A DNA stretch of 39,654 nt from Planctomycetota bacterium (GTDB lineage: Bacteria; Planctomycetota; UBA11346). The notes under the pieces are model-generated. The model was not told where the DNA came from. It made no database searches and saw only the letters and a list, made by a program, of their open reading frames with translations. Below, piece by piece: positions 7,352-16,247 of this stretch (position 1 is the first letter of the stretch; the number at the start of each line of letters is the position of its first letter). The position numbers and the translations under genes are program-made. The stretch spans positions 1 through 39,654 of the forward strand of contig JACCZE010000080.1 in NCBI GenBank assembly GCA_013696105.1, written 5' to 3'.

Positions 7352-9007
7352 GTGATCGGTCGGGGCGTCGCGCTCCAGTGGCGGCTGTGGCGGTCGGCAC
7401 TCAACGTGCTCCGACGCTTCATCCGCGAACAGCGCCTGCGCTGCCTCGCCGTGGCCGTCGTCGTCGCGGTGATGTGGGCGCTGGTGGCAGCGCTGGTGCT
7501 TGGATTGCTGGCCTTCCTGGGCCAGCCCGAATATGCCGCACTCAAGGACCGGCTGGTCGAAAGCCTGCTCGCGCTGTTCTTCTTCGCCCTCTTCTTCCTG
7601 GTCGCGTTCTCCGATGCGGTGCTGGTGTGGTCGGCGCTCTTCCGCACGCGCTCTGCGGTGTTCCACGCCTCGCTCCCGGTGACCGACTCATCGATCTTCT
7701 GGGCCAGTTATCTCGAAGGCGGCTTCTGGGCCAGTTGGGCGGTGCTGGCCCTGGCCGTTCCCCTGGTGCTGGCGCTGGCGACCCAGGCCGTCCATCCGCT
7801 GGGGTATGCGCTGGGATCCACCCTGGCGATGCTCGCCTTCGTCGCGTGCTGCATGTCGACCGGATCGGTGCTGGCGTTGGCGATGGCGCGATTGCTCCCG
7901 GTGCTGCGCCGACATGCACGCCTCGTCCTCGCCATCGGGGCGGCCGCGCTCGCGGGACTCGCCTGGCTGGTTCTCGCGACCTATGCGGGCGATGCCGCCG
8001 GTCGGGTGATCGGCGATGTGGTCGGCCGATTGCGCTTCGCAGAGAATCCGTTCCTTCCCCCGGCTTGGGCGCAGCAGGCGATGATCGCCTCGCTCTCTGG
8101 CCGTTGGCGGGATGCCGCCTACTTCATCGCGCTGTTGGCGACCTGCGCCGGCGCGCTGGCGGTGGCGGCCGAGTGGATCGCCGGGCGACGATTCCGCGCG
8201 GATCTCGACGCGCTCGCCGGGCGACTCGAAACGCGGGATCGCACGGCCAGCCGCCCCTGGCGCCTGCTGCCGCTGATTCCCACCGATCTGTCGCTGCTGG
8301 TGGCCAAGGATCTGCGGCTGTTCCTGCGCGATCCTGCGCAGCTCATGCAGTTCAGCATGTTCTTCGGCATGCTCGCCTTCTACATGCTCATGCTCCCGCG
8401 CCTGGGTCACGCCTTCCGCGAACACGACTGGTGGCGTCCAGCGGTATCGCTCTTGAACCTGACCGCGGTGGCCATGGCGCTGGCGACCTTCACCGGGCGC
8501 TTCGTCTATCCCATGCTCAGCCTGGAAGGTCGGCGGCTCTGGATCTTGGCGCTCGCACCGTGGCCGCGCGAACGGGTGGTCACGGCCAAGCTCGCTTTCG
8601 CGCTGCTGGTCGGCATGCCGGTGAGCGTAGGACTGGTGGCCATGTCCGGCATCCTGCTCGAACTCTCGACCGCGATCATCTCCTATCAGGTGCTGGTGAT
8701 CGCCAGCATGGCGGTCGGACTGTCAGCCTGCGCATTGGGATTGGGCGCGCGCTTGGCCGATTACGCCGAGGACAATCCGGCGAAGCTCGTCGCCGGATAC
8801 GGCGGCACGGTCAACCTGCTGGCCAGCCTGGTCTACACCGGGCTGCTGATCCTCGGCGCGGCCGTGCCGCTGATCGCCCACCAGAGCCGACTGTCCTGGC
8901 TCGTCGGCATCGTCTGGACGTTGGGCATTTCGGCTGCATGGACCACGGTAGCCATGCGCGTGGCCTGGAGCTGGTTCGGTCGGCTCGACGGGACGCGCCA
9001 TTCCTGA
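7352..9007 (+). CDS. putative ABC exporter membrane protein (permease-like), 551 aa
   Basis: The product is very hydrophobic with about 12 predicted membrane segments in two halves. The halves are separated by a charged stretch (RRFRADLDALAGRLETRDRT, about residues 275-295) and then DLSLLVAKDLRLFLRDPAQLMQFSMFFGMLAFYML. That 'KD.R.FLRDP.Q..Q' pattern is characteristic of putative ABC-exporter permeases, a family I associate with planctomycetes. The start is GTG, with GAGGT overlapping the stop codon of the preceding lyase gene, so the two may be co-transcribed. No ATPase subunit lies next to it or anywhere in the window, so its partner must be encoded elsewhere or it works differently. The cargo is unknown. 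The family-level call is moderately sure and the membrane nature certain. Confidence 0.7.
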   Translation: MIGRGVALQWRLWRSALNVLRRFIREQRLRCLAVAVVVAVMWALVAALVLGLLAFLGQPEYAALKDRLVESLLALFFFALFFLVAFSDAVLVWSALFRTRSAVFHASLPVTDSSIFWASYLEGGFWASWAVLALAVPLVLALATQAVHPLGYALGSTLAMLAFVACCMSTGSVLALAMARLLPVLRRHARLVLAIGAAALAGLAWLVLATYAGDAAGRVIGDVVGRLRFAENPFLPPAWAQQAMIASLSGRWRDAAYFIALLATCAGALAVAAEWIAGRRFRADLDALAGRLETRDRTASRPWRLLPLIPTDLSLLVAKDLRLFLRDPAQLMQFSMFFGMLAFYMLMLPRLGHAFREHDWWRPAVSLLNLTAVAMALATFTGRFVYPMLSLEGRRLWILALAPWPRERVVTAKLAFALLVGMPVSVGLVAMSGILLELSTAIISYQVLVIASMAVGLSACALGLGARLADYAEDNPAKLVAGYGGTVNLLASLVYTGLLILGAAVPLIAHQSRLSWLVGIVWTLGISAAWTTVAMRVAWSWFGRLDGTRHS

Positions 9008-9031
9008 GGCACTCGCGCTTCCCCGTCGGTT

Positions 9032-9056
9032 CCATGGGCGTACGACAAGCCCATGG
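9032..9056 (+). promoter_or_regulatory. 8-bp inverted repeat enclosing the start codon of the next gene
   Basis: CCATGGGC (9032-9039) and GCCCATGG (9049-9056) are perfect inverted repeats around a 9-nt loop. The second arm contains the ATG (9053-9055) of the 758-aa secreted protein. An mRNA hairpin here would hide the start codon, and no Shine-Dalgarno sequence is seen. The structure is direct observation; a control role is inference. Confidence 0.45.
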
Positions 9057-11329
9057 CGATCGCCCCCTGCCGCTGGAATCGCTTCCTGATCCTGCTGATC
9101 GCCTGGTCGGCCGCTGTGGCATGGTCCGCCGATCCCACCACCACCGACAACCCCGCGGCCAAGCCCGCCAATACCGTTCGCGTCGAGGTCGACTCCGAAC
9201 TCCTGAAACTGACAGAGCCACAGCGGCAGAAGGCCCTGGCCGAATTGATCGCGCCGACGGCGGTGCGCTACTCGGGTGGCAAGATGCGTCTCGCCGATGC
9301 CGTGGCGCTGCTCACCGCCTCCGGGAATGCGACGGCTCTGGATGCCAGCGTCGACACCCAGCGCGAAGCAGTCCTTCCCGCGCTGGTCGGCACCTATTGG
9401 GACGCCGTGAGCGCCGTCTGCGACACCTTCGAGCTCGACATCAAAGCGGGGATCCCGCGCGGTGCCGCCCAGGCCAGGGCCGATCGCGCCATTGCGGTCC
9501 AGTGCGGAGCGCTCGAACTCCGGGATCGCCCCGCGGGACGTCGGGCGACCCTCGTGGCCAACGGCGCGGTCTTGGGGATCATCGACGCGTGCGAAGTCCG
9601 CCATACCGTCGGCGCCCGGCGCGAGCATGTGGCCGAACTGATCATGGCGCTGCGGCTGGAGCCGAAGATCGACCCCGACCGCATCGGCGGCGCCGCCATC
9701 AGGATCGGACGCATCGAGGACCTCGCCGGCCATGCACTGACACCCGAGCAGGACACCGGGAATGACAACGATTCCGCCGACCGCGTCCGCCTGCGCATGA
9801 AGGTCGGGCAGGACCTGTCCGGGCTGGCTGTCTCCGGAGACATCGAGCTGCTGCTGGTCGAACCCTGGCACATCAACGTTCCCCTGCGGCTGGGCGCGAG
9901 CGCTGCCATCGCATGCGGAGGCGCCACCCTGAACGTCAGCCTGGTCGATGCCGAGCACGTCGGCCTGAGTGGCAGCCAGGGGCCGATGCTCGAGCTGCTC
10001 TTCCCACGCGACAGCCAGCAGGTCGATCCGCGCATGCGCCTGATCACCGGCGGCAAGACGGTCCAGCATCGTGGCAGCGGTGGCAGCCAGACGGGATCGG
10101 GCCGTGTTCTGTTCTCGACCTACCATGCGCTCGCCGACGCACCGTACGACGTCTCGATCGCCGGAACGGCGAAGCTGAAGTCGACGCGGCTGGAGCTGAA
10201 AGTGCCGATCGATTTCGCGCGCATTCCTCCGGCCGCGCCGACGACCGACAGCGACGTCACCTTGTTCACTCCCAGCCGCATATCCTGGGCCGCGGGGAAG
10301 ACGACGCTGCAGCAAGCGGTGAGCCGATTCTCGTCGACCGGCAATCAGGTCCTGCTGCAACTCGGCGCCAATGAACAGCAGGAACGCGACCTGACGGCAT
10401 TCTCGGGAACCTTCTGGGAAGGCGTCCTCGCCGTATGCGCCGCCTTCGATGTCGCGATCATGCCACCGACCGCCCCGCCGATGGGCATTTCGACCGATGG
10501 GGACGGGTCCGCGGCCCTCGCCGGAGGACCGGTCAGCCTCGGGCCCAAGGGACCGTCCCCCGGCCGCCACCAGGCCAACGGTCCATTGCTGGTGGAAGTG
10601 GCGAACGTCACCGTGACCACGGCCCGCGGCATCCACGGCACCGCGCGTGAAGCCGAAGCGGTGTGCCACTTCCGTCTCGAACCCCGCGTCGACAGCGAAT
10701 TGGTCGGGTCGTGCTCGGTAGCGGTCAACACCTTCGCGACCGACGATCGCGGCCGCACCGTCTCGACCGATGAACCACCGGCCAGTGCCGGCGAACCCAG
10801 CGTGCGCACCATCCGCAACATGCGCATGCAGGTGGTGATGGGCCGCATCAACCGGGTCTACAACGGTGACGACACCACGCCCCGGTACGACATCCCCCTG
10901 AGCGTGGGCGACCTGGCATCCGACGCCGCCTCGTTCCGCGCCACCGGTCAGGTGCGCCTATCCGTGCATCGCCAGGTCAAGGCCGAGGCCGCCTTGTCAC
11001 CGGGAGTCAGCACGCTGCTCCCCTTCGGCGACGCATCTATCACCGCGACCCTGTACGATACCGCAACCGCCGAAGCCGCGGGCTTGCGTCAACCCGGCCT
11101 CGGCCTGATGGGACACGGCAACTTGAGCGAGAGCGGCATGCGCCTGATTCCGCCCTCGGGTGCTCAGATCACCACCAACGGCCATGGCAGCTGGGTCCAC
11201 CATGGCCGCCAGGAGATGCTGTACTTCTACCCGATCACCGAAGAGGGGCAGTACCGGCTGGTGATCAACGACGTGGTGCACATCGCGGATGTGAAGCTCC
11301 CCTACACCGTCGAGATCGCCCTTCCCTGA
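9053..11329 (+). CDS. secreted protein with an internal duplication, function unknown (758 aa)
   Basis: A signal peptide is clear: basic start, FLILLIAWSAAVAW core, likely cleavage after residue 26 (AWSA/DP). The mature part holds two related halves. Residues about 66-130 (VRYSGGKMRLADAV...GTYWDAVSAVCDTFELDI) match about 403-470 (ISWAAGKTTLQQAV...GTFWEGVLAVCAAFDVAI), sharing GK..L..AV......GN and GT.W..V.AVC..F...I. Each is followed by a beta-rich region with LRLEPKID / FRLEPRVD, so roughly 300 residues are duplicated. The first half-domain is reminiscent of small STN/secretin-like 'GT.W..V..VC...' folds, but I do not recognise a named family. The C-terminus (YRLVINDVVHIADVKLPYTVEI) looks beta-rich. 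Export to the periplasm or cell surface is likely. It lies between the exporter-like protein and cysS in the same direction. Confidence 0.75.
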   Translation: MAIAPCRWNRFLILLIAWSAAVAWSADPTTTDNPAAKPANTVRVEVDSELLKLTEPQRQKALAELIAPTAVRYSGGKMRLADAVALLTASGNATALDASVDTQREAVLPALVGTYWDAVSAVCDTFELDIKAGIPRGAAQARADRAIAVQCGALELRDRPAGRRATLVANGAVLGIIDACEVRHTVGARREHVAELIMALRLEPKIDPDRIGGAAIRIGRIEDLAGHALTPEQDTGNDNDSADRVRLRMKVGQDLSGLAVSGDIELLLVEPWHINVPLRLGASAAIACGGATLNVSLVDAEHVGLSGSQGPMLELLFPRDSQQVDPRMRLITGGKTVQHRGSGGSQTGSGRVLFSTYHALADAPYDVSIAGTAKLKSTRLELKVPIDFARIPPAAPTTDSDVTLFTPSRISWAAGKTTLQQAVSRFSSTGNQVLLQLGANEQQERDLTAFSGTFWEGVLAVCAAFDVAIMPPTAPPMGISTDGDGSAALAGGPVSLGPKGPSPGRHQANGPLLVEVANVTVTTARGIHGTAREAEAVCHFRLEPRVDSELVGSCSVAVNTFATDDRGRTVSTDEPPASAGEPSVRTIRNMRMQVVMGRINRVYNGDDTTPRYDIPLSVGDLASDAASFRATGQVRLSVHRQVKAEAALSPGVSTLLPFGDASITATLYDTATAEAAGLRQPGLGLMGHGNLSESGMRLIPPSGAQITTNGHGSWVHHGRQEMLYFYPITEEGQYRLVINDVVHIADVKLPYTVEIALP

Positions 11330-11400
11330 CCGGCAAGGCCGGCGATTCGCCGCTGGACGCCTCGGCTCGGGAGCGAAGACTTCCCCGCCGCGAGGCACCC

Positions 11401-13029
11401 GTGATCCAGGTCTTCAATACGCTGACCAGACGCAAGGAGCCGTTCACGCCCTTGGTCCCGGGCGAGGTCGGACTTTACGTCTGCGGTGTGACACCGTACG
11501 ACGACTGCCACATCGGCCACCTGATGGGTCCGGTGCTGTTCGACGCCGTGGCGCGTTGGCTTCGCGCTCGCGGCAACCGCGTGCGCTTCGTCAACAACAT
11601 CACTGACATCGACGACAAGATCATCAACCGCGCGAACGCCACCGGAGAATCCTGGCAGGACATCTCGCGGAGATACACGGATCAGTACTTCACCTTCCTC
11701 AAGCGCCTGCGCATCGCCACCGTCACTGATCACCCGCGCTGCACGGAATTCATCCCGCAGATGATCGCTTACATCAGCGATCTGATCGGACGCGACCGCG
11801 CCTACGTGGCCGCGGACGGCGTGTATTACGACGTGCAGAAGCAGGATGGCTACGGCAAGCTCAGCGGTCGGCGCCTCGACGAGATGATCTCGGGGTCGCG
11901 CGTCGAGCGCTCGTCTGGGCTCAGGCATCCAGCGGATTTCGCGCTGTGGAAGCTCGCGAAGGCTGGGGAGCCGAGCTGGGAGAGCCCCTGGGGAGCCGGT
12001 CGCCCCGGTTGGCACATCGAGTGCAGCGTGATGTCGCGCGAGACCCTCGGCGGCAGCTTCGACATCCATGGTGGCGGCGATGACCTGAAATTTCCGCACC
12101 ATGAGAACGAGATCGCCCAGGGAGAGGCCCACGGCGACGCGTACGCGCGTTGCTGGATGCACAACGGTTTGATCCAATACGAGGGCGTCAAGGTCGGCAA
12201 GTCGGATCCACGCATGAAGGACCCGGCCTTCGCCGGGCGCTTCAAGGCGGGATTCCTGGTCGATACCTACGGTGCGGCGACCATCCGCTTCCTGATCCTG
12301 CAGGGCCATTACCGCCGACCGAACGAGTTCGCGGAAAAGGCGATCATCGCCGCGCGCACCGCGCTGGGCAGGCTCCATCGCCAACTCGGCGCGTCGCTCG
12401 ATCAGGCTCCGACCGACTCCGGAGGCGAAGCCGAGGCGTTGGCCGCGGCGCTGGCGGCGAGCGTGCCTCCGTCGATCGCCGCCCACCGCGAGGCGTTCGT
12501 CGCGGCGATGGACGATGACTTCGGCACCGGCAGCGCCATCGCGTGCCTGTTCGGCATGGTCTCGGACATCCAGAAGCTGCCGGCCCAGGAAGCGGCTGCT
12601 TCGCTGCGATTGGTCAGGGATCTCGGCCGGCTCATCGGCATCTTCCAGCCCGGCGACGCGGCGGACACGACCTCCTCGGCAGAGGTCGCTCCGGCGAGCT
12701 TGTCGGACATCATGGCCCTGGTCCTGCATCTACGTCAGCATGCGCGCGCGCAGCGCGCCTTCGCCACCAGCGACCGCATCCGCGCCGCGCTGACGGAAGC
12801 GGGCGTCGCCGTGAAGGACGCCAAGGACGGCGCGACCTGGGAGATGACCGGCCCAGCAGAGACGGCGATGGCCCGGGTCATGGAACTGGTGATCGCCCTG
12901 CGTCAGCAGGCTCGCGCCGACAAGGATTTCGCAGCCTCGGACCGCATCCGCGACGCGCTCGCGGGTGCGGGCATCGCTCTCACGGATGGGCCAGCGGGCA
13001 CCACCTGGGGAGCTGCGGCCAAAGGGTGA
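11401..13029 (+). CDS. cysS: cysteinyl-tRNA synthetase with duplicated C-terminal module
   Basis: It charges tRNA-Cys with cysteine. Class I motifs are clear: YVCGVTPYDDCHIGH contains the zinc Cys and HIGH (about residues 37-40). GWHIECSVMS and DIHGGGDDLKFPHHENEIAQ are hallmark CysRS segments with the remaining zinc ligands. The KMSKS loop reads VKVGKSDPRMKD (about 262-273), an unusual version. At 542 residues it is longer than the usual 460-480. The excess is a tandem copy of the C-terminal module: IMALVLHLRQHARAQRAF (about 438 on) and VMELVIALRQQARADKDF (about 494 on), each running to DGATW / AGTTW. The GTG start lies just before the canonical IQVFNTLTRRKE. The function is essential; it is probably active, given the intact HIGH and zinc sites. 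Confidence 0.95.
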   Translation: MIQVFNTLTRRKEPFTPLVPGEVGLYVCGVTPYDDCHIGHLMGPVLFDAVARWLRARGNRVRFVNNITDIDDKIINRANATGESWQDISRRYTDQYFTFLKRLRIATVTDHPRCTEFIPQMIAYISDLIGRDRAYVAADGVYYDVQKQDGYGKLSGRRLDEMISGSRVERSSGLRHPADFALWKLAKAGEPSWESPWGAGRPGWHIECSVMSRETLGGSFDIHGGGDDLKFPHHENEIAQGEAHGDAYARCWMHNGLIQYEGVKVGKSDPRMKDPAFAGRFKAGFLVDTYGAATIRFLILQGHYRRPNEFAEKAIIAARTALGRLHRQLGASLDQAPTDSGGEAEALAAALAASVPPSIAAHREAFVAAMDDDFGTGSAIACLFGMVSDIQKLPAQEAAASLRLVRDLGRLIGIFQPGDAADTTSSAEVAPASLSDIMALVLHLRQHARAQRAFATSDRIRAALTEAGVAVKDAKDGATWEMTGPAETAMARVMELVIALRQQARADKDFAASDRIRDALAGAGIALTDGPAGTTWGAAAKG

Positions 13030-13085
13030 TCGAAACGCTGGCTGGGTTGTCGGCCGTCGGCGCTGACCGCGTCGTCCGATATCCG

Positions 13086-14177
13086 CTAAGCGGCCGGTTC
13101 GCGGGACTTGAGCAGGAATGATGACGGCTGCGCGGTGCGCGCGGCCTCGGCAAGCTCAGGAGCCGCAGGGCCTGCGGCCTTGGATTCGGCGAGCGTCAGA
13201 CCCTTCACCACGTGCTCTGGCACCGGCTTCAGGTCGCGCACCATGCGCAACCAGCTCTGGACCACGAGCAGGTAATAGCTGACGTCGATCTCGTACCAGC
13301 GGAAGCCTTGACGAGCCGTCGACTGGTAGTGGTGGTGGTTGTTGTGCCAGCCCTCGCCGAGCGTCAGCAGCGCGAGCAGGAAGTTGTTCTTGCTGGTGTC
13401 CGAGGTCTCGTATCGGCGCGTACCGAAGACGTGCGACAATGAGTTGATGGTGAAGGTCGCATGCGCGGTGAACACCGTCGAGATGACGAAGCCCCACACC
13501 AGCATCTGCGCGCCCGAGGTCTGGTAGCCCCAGTGCTGCAACGCCATGCCCAGGCCGAAGCACGCGAAGCCGAGGATCGTCGGCATCACGCAGTCGAAGC
13601 GGTCGAGCCAGACGAGCTCGGGGTATTTCGCGAGATCGGGCACGACCTCCATGTTCGAGCGGTAGTTGGTCTTGGTCAGGAACCACGCCATGTGGCTCCA
13701 CCAGAAGCCGCGCTGCTTGGGCGAATGGATGTCCTCGGGCTCATCGGAGTACCGGTGGTGGTGGCGGTGGTGAGCGGCCCACCACAACGGACCGCGCTGG
13801 GCCGACGAGTTGCCGACCGAGGCCCAGAAAAATTGCCAGAAGCGGTTGGTCTTGAACGTGCGGTGCGAGAAGTAGCGGTGGTACCAGCCGGTGATCGCAT
13901 GCATGCGCACGACATAGAGCGCGAAGGCGACGATCAGCGCCGGCCAGCTCCAGCCCACGAAGACGACGGCGAAGCACGCGAGATGCAGCAGGAAGAATGG
14001 GATGCAGCGTACCCAATCGATGCGGTCTGACGCCAGTTTGGCAGTCGCCGCGGCGGCGATCTGCTCATCGGTCACGGGCTCGGCCTGGGTCACCAGCTCG
14101 GCGCGGCCATCGTGGCTATCGATCGCGGCGATGCAGCGTCGGCGGAAATTTCCGAAAAAACGACGGACAGACGTCAT
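13086..14177 (-). CDS. acyl-CoA (delta-9 type) fatty acid desaturase
   Basis: This 363-residue membrane protein has the three histidine clusters of the membrane di-iron desaturases: HRYFSH (about residue 100), HRHHHRYSDEPEDIHSP (about 138-154) and GEGWHNNHHHYQS (about 275-287). DDxxHxP-like and NSLSHVFGTRRYET segments also fit the stearoyl-CoA desaturase family. Paired hydrophobic segments lie near 58-85 and 207-245. It would introduce a cis double bond into acyl chains, adjusting membrane fluidity, with an external electron donor not seen here. It converges on cysS with only 56 bp between the stops and is separated from the cysN gene upstream by 222 bp, so it probably has its own promoter. 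The C-terminal Ala/Glu-rich tail is not conserved in the family. Confidence 0.92.
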   Translation of the reverse strand: MTSVRRFFGNFRRRCIAAIDSHDGRAELVTQAEPVTDEQIAAAATAKLASDRIDWVRCIPFFLLHLACFAVVFVGWSWPALIVAFALYVVRMHAITGWYHRYFSHRTFKTNRFWQFFWASVGNSSAQRGPLWWAAHHRHHHRYSDEPEDIHSPKQRGFWWSHMAWFLTKTNYRSNMEVVPDLAKYPELVWLDRFDCVMPTILGFACFGLGMALQHWGYQTSGAQMLVWGFVISTVFTAHATFTINSLSHVFGTRRYETSDTSKNNFLLALLTLGEGWHNNHHHYQSTARQGFRWYEIDVSYYLLVVQSWLRMVRDLKPVPEHVVKGLTLAESKAAGPAAPELAEAARTAQPSSFLLKSREPAA

Positions 14178-14399
14178 GGCACCCCGTGCGGCTCGGGTGG
14201 GGAAACCACCCAGGTGGACGACAGCGATCGATCAGACCGCCGTGGCGCCCAGCGTGGGCCTGCGCCATCCTGGACAGCGTATGACGAAATCGACGATTTC
14301 CACCATTTGTCATCCACCGGCAACGTTCGAACCGGTAGCGACCAATGCATGCATGTCCCTGGAGCCCAGGGACAAGGGCCGAGAACCAAGGGGTGGGGT
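14178..14399. other. intergenic region between desaturase and cysN
   Basis: This 222-bp stretch has no plausible gene on either strand. It must carry the promoter of the leftward desaturase gene. GGGTGG-GGAAA-CCACCC (about 14197-14213) is a small inverted repeat just upstream of the desaturase start and could be an operator. A stronger hairpin lies near the cysN stop and is listed separately. Confidence 0.5.
14354..14374 (-). terminator. hairpin downstream of cysN, possible terminator
   Basis: TGTCCCTGG-AGC-CCAGGGACA is a perfect 9-bp stem with a 3-nt loop, 26 bp after the stop codon of the leftward cysD-cysN operon. It lacks a T-run on the transcribed side, so intrinsic termination is uncertain; it may instead stabilise the mRNA 3' end. 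It is followed by the palindrome ATGCATGCAT. Confidence 0.4.
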
Positions 14400-16220
14400 T
14401 CAGCTCAGGATGCGGCGCTGGGCGAGCAGGTCGACGACGCGTTCGACCACCTGGCCCTCGGGCTCGTCGCCGCGGATGCGCAGGTCGCAGGTCGCGGTGC
14501 TCGCACCCGTGGGGTCGACCTCGATGACCACGCTCGGCGTGTCGCCGATCAGGGCCTGGACCGCACCGTGGTCGGCCAAGCCGATCGCATTGGTGGTCGA
14601 GACCACCAGCATGCCGGCGTCGAGCAGGATGTGCACGACCTCGCCGAACCGGCGCACGAGTTCGGCCCGCGCCGTATCGACGGCCAGGTCGTGATCGACT
14701 CCGAGCAGCACGTTGGTGCCGTCGAGCATGTACGATTGCCGCCCGCCGGAGAACAGCGCCTTGTCGAGCATCCGCGCGTAGCGGACCTTGCCGACCCCGG
14801 CCTTGCCGACGAACATGATCAGCGCGGAGCGATGACGATACTTCGCGGCGCGCTCGTTGGGAGTGACGCCACCCTTGACCCAGTTGAAGTCGCGCAGGCG
14901 CGCCTCGGCGCGCAGGTCGTCCTGGGCGTCGGCCACCGAACCAGTGACGATGCCGCCGCCGGCCACGTCGTAGCCGTCGACGATGACGAAGCGGCCGGTG
15001 GCCTCGCAATCGCCGATGAGATCGAACGGGATGGGCTGGCGGCTCTCGAGGATGACGTCGGCGACGTCATGGCGGCCGACGTGGTCCTTGATCAGTTCGC
15101 CGCTGCGTTCGGAGGCGTCGATGACCTTGAGCAGCTTGTGGATGCGCACCGGCGAGGCGACGGTGCCGATCTTGATCTTGTAGTCCCTGCCTTGGACGAA
15201 CGGCTTCTTGCCCAGCCAGATGAGGTTCGCGCGCAGCCGGGTACTGACCAGGGGCGCGTGCTCGGCGTGGCTCATGATCTCGCCACGCGTGATGTAGATC
15301 TCTTCGGCGAGGGTGAAGCCGGTCGACCAGCCGGCCTGGATCTCGGTGCGCGGTGCGGAGTTGAAGGCCTCGATCGACCTGATCAGGCTGGTCTTGTTCG
15401 ACGGGCTGAAGACGACCTTGTCGCCCACCTTCACCCGGCCCGCGTCGATGCGGCCTGAGACGATGCGGCGATCATCGCCCTGGCTGGTGAACTTGTACAC
15501 CGCCTGCACGGGCATGCGCAGCGGCTGGTCCTCCTTGGTCTTGGCCTTGGCGAATCCATCGAGGGTCTCGAGCAGGGTCGGACCCCGGTACCAGGGCATG
15601 GACGCGGCACGGTTCGACAGATTCTCGCCGTTGATCGCCGCGATCGGGATGAACTGCTTCGGGCTGACGGCGCCGATGTCGCTGAGGAACAGGCGATACT
15701 CGGCCTCGATGCGGGCGAAGTGCTCTTCGCTGTGGCCGACCAGGTCCATCTTGTTCACGCACACCACCACCTGCTTGATGCCGAGCATCGAGAGGATGTA
15801 GCCGTGACGACGACTGTTCTCGCGCACACCCTCCTTGGCATCGATGATCAGCGCGGCGGCCTCGGCGCGCGCGGCGCCCGAGATCATGTTCTTGAGGAAC
15901 TCGATGTGGCCGGGCGCATCGATGATGATGTAATCGCGGTGGGGCGTCTTGAAGAAGCAGCGCGCGGTGTCGATGGTGATGCCTTGATCCTGCTCATCCG
16001 ACAGCGCATCGAGCAGGAACGCATACTCGAACGGTTTGCCCGTGCGTTGGCACTCCTTGCGCACCGCGTCGAGCTTGCCCTGCGGCAGCGAGTCGGTGTC
16101 CGACAGCAGTCGGCCGACCACGGTGCTCTTGCCATGATCGACGTGGCCGACGATCACGATGTTCATCTGCTCGCGCGATTCCACGCCCGGAGCGGTGGCG
16201 GTCTCTGCCTGGGTGGTCAT
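14400..16220 (-). CDS. cysN: sulfate adenylyltransferase large subunit fused to a degenerate APS-kinase-like domain
   Basis: The N-terminal 440 residues form a CysN GTPase: GHVDHGKST (25-33), the IDTARCFF switch region, DAPGHIEF and NKMD, followed by EF-Tu-like beta-barrels. With CysD it makes adenosine 5'-phosphosulfate from sulfate and ATP, driven by GTP hydrolysis. From about residue 462 there is a CysC-like domain, as in bifunctional CysN/CysC proteins, but its key motifs are altered. The P-loop is [10 protein letters not shown] (no Ser/Thr after the Lys). The substrate motif DGDNVR.GL reads DGTNVLLGV. The ISPFR.ER segment is replaced by [11 protein letters not shown], and the late R-D-P-K-G-L-Y motif is missing. 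The domain is therefore probably not a normal APS kinase. cysD lies just upstream in the same operon, separated by a heptamer repeat array. Confidence 0.9.
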   Translation of the reverse strand: MTTQAETATAPGVESREQMNIVIVGHVDHGKSTVVGRLLSDTDSLPQGKLDAVRKECQRTGKPFEYAFLLDALSDEQDQGITIDTARCFFKTPHRDYIIIDAPGHIEFLKNMISGAARAEAAALIIDAKEGVRENSRRHGYILSMLGIKQVVVCVNKMDLVGHSEEHFARIEAEYRLFLSDIGAVSPKQFIPIAAINGENLSNRAASMPWYRGPTLLETLDGFAKAKTKEDQPLRMPVQAVYKFTSQGDDRRIVSGRIDAGRVKVGDKVVFSPSNKTSLIRSIEAFNSAPRTEIQAGWSTGFTLAEEIYITRGEIMSHAEHAPLVSTRLRANLIWLGKKPFVQGRDYKIKIGTVASPVRIHKLLKVIDASERSGELIKDHVGRHDVADVILESRQPIPFDLIGDCEATGRFVIVDGYDVAGGGIVTGSVADAQDDLRAEARLRDFNWVKGGVTPNERAAKYRHRSALIMFVGKAGVGKVRYARMLDKALFSGGRQSYMLDGTNVLLGVDHDLAVDTARAELVRRFGEVVHILLDAGMLVVSTTNAIGLADHGAVQALIGDTPSVVIEVDPTGASTATCDLRIRGDEPEGQVVERVVDLLAQRRILS

Positions 16221-16247
16221 GCCGCCACCTGTTCATCTTCAACGGCG

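Noticed and set aside
4693-7647. 984-aa minus-strand ORF
   Set aside because: Antisense shadow of the 789-aa lyase; high GC at third positions opens long opposite frames, and its translation has no recognisable domain.
8723-10669. 648-aa minus-strand ORF
   Set aside because: Antisense to the exporter-like and 758-aa secreted genes; Gly/Arg/Asp-rich with no domain or signal, whereas the plus strand encodes a clear signal peptide and membrane helices.
11302-12729. 475-aa minus-strand ORF
   Set aside because: Antisense to cysS, which has unmistakable HIGH and zinc motifs.
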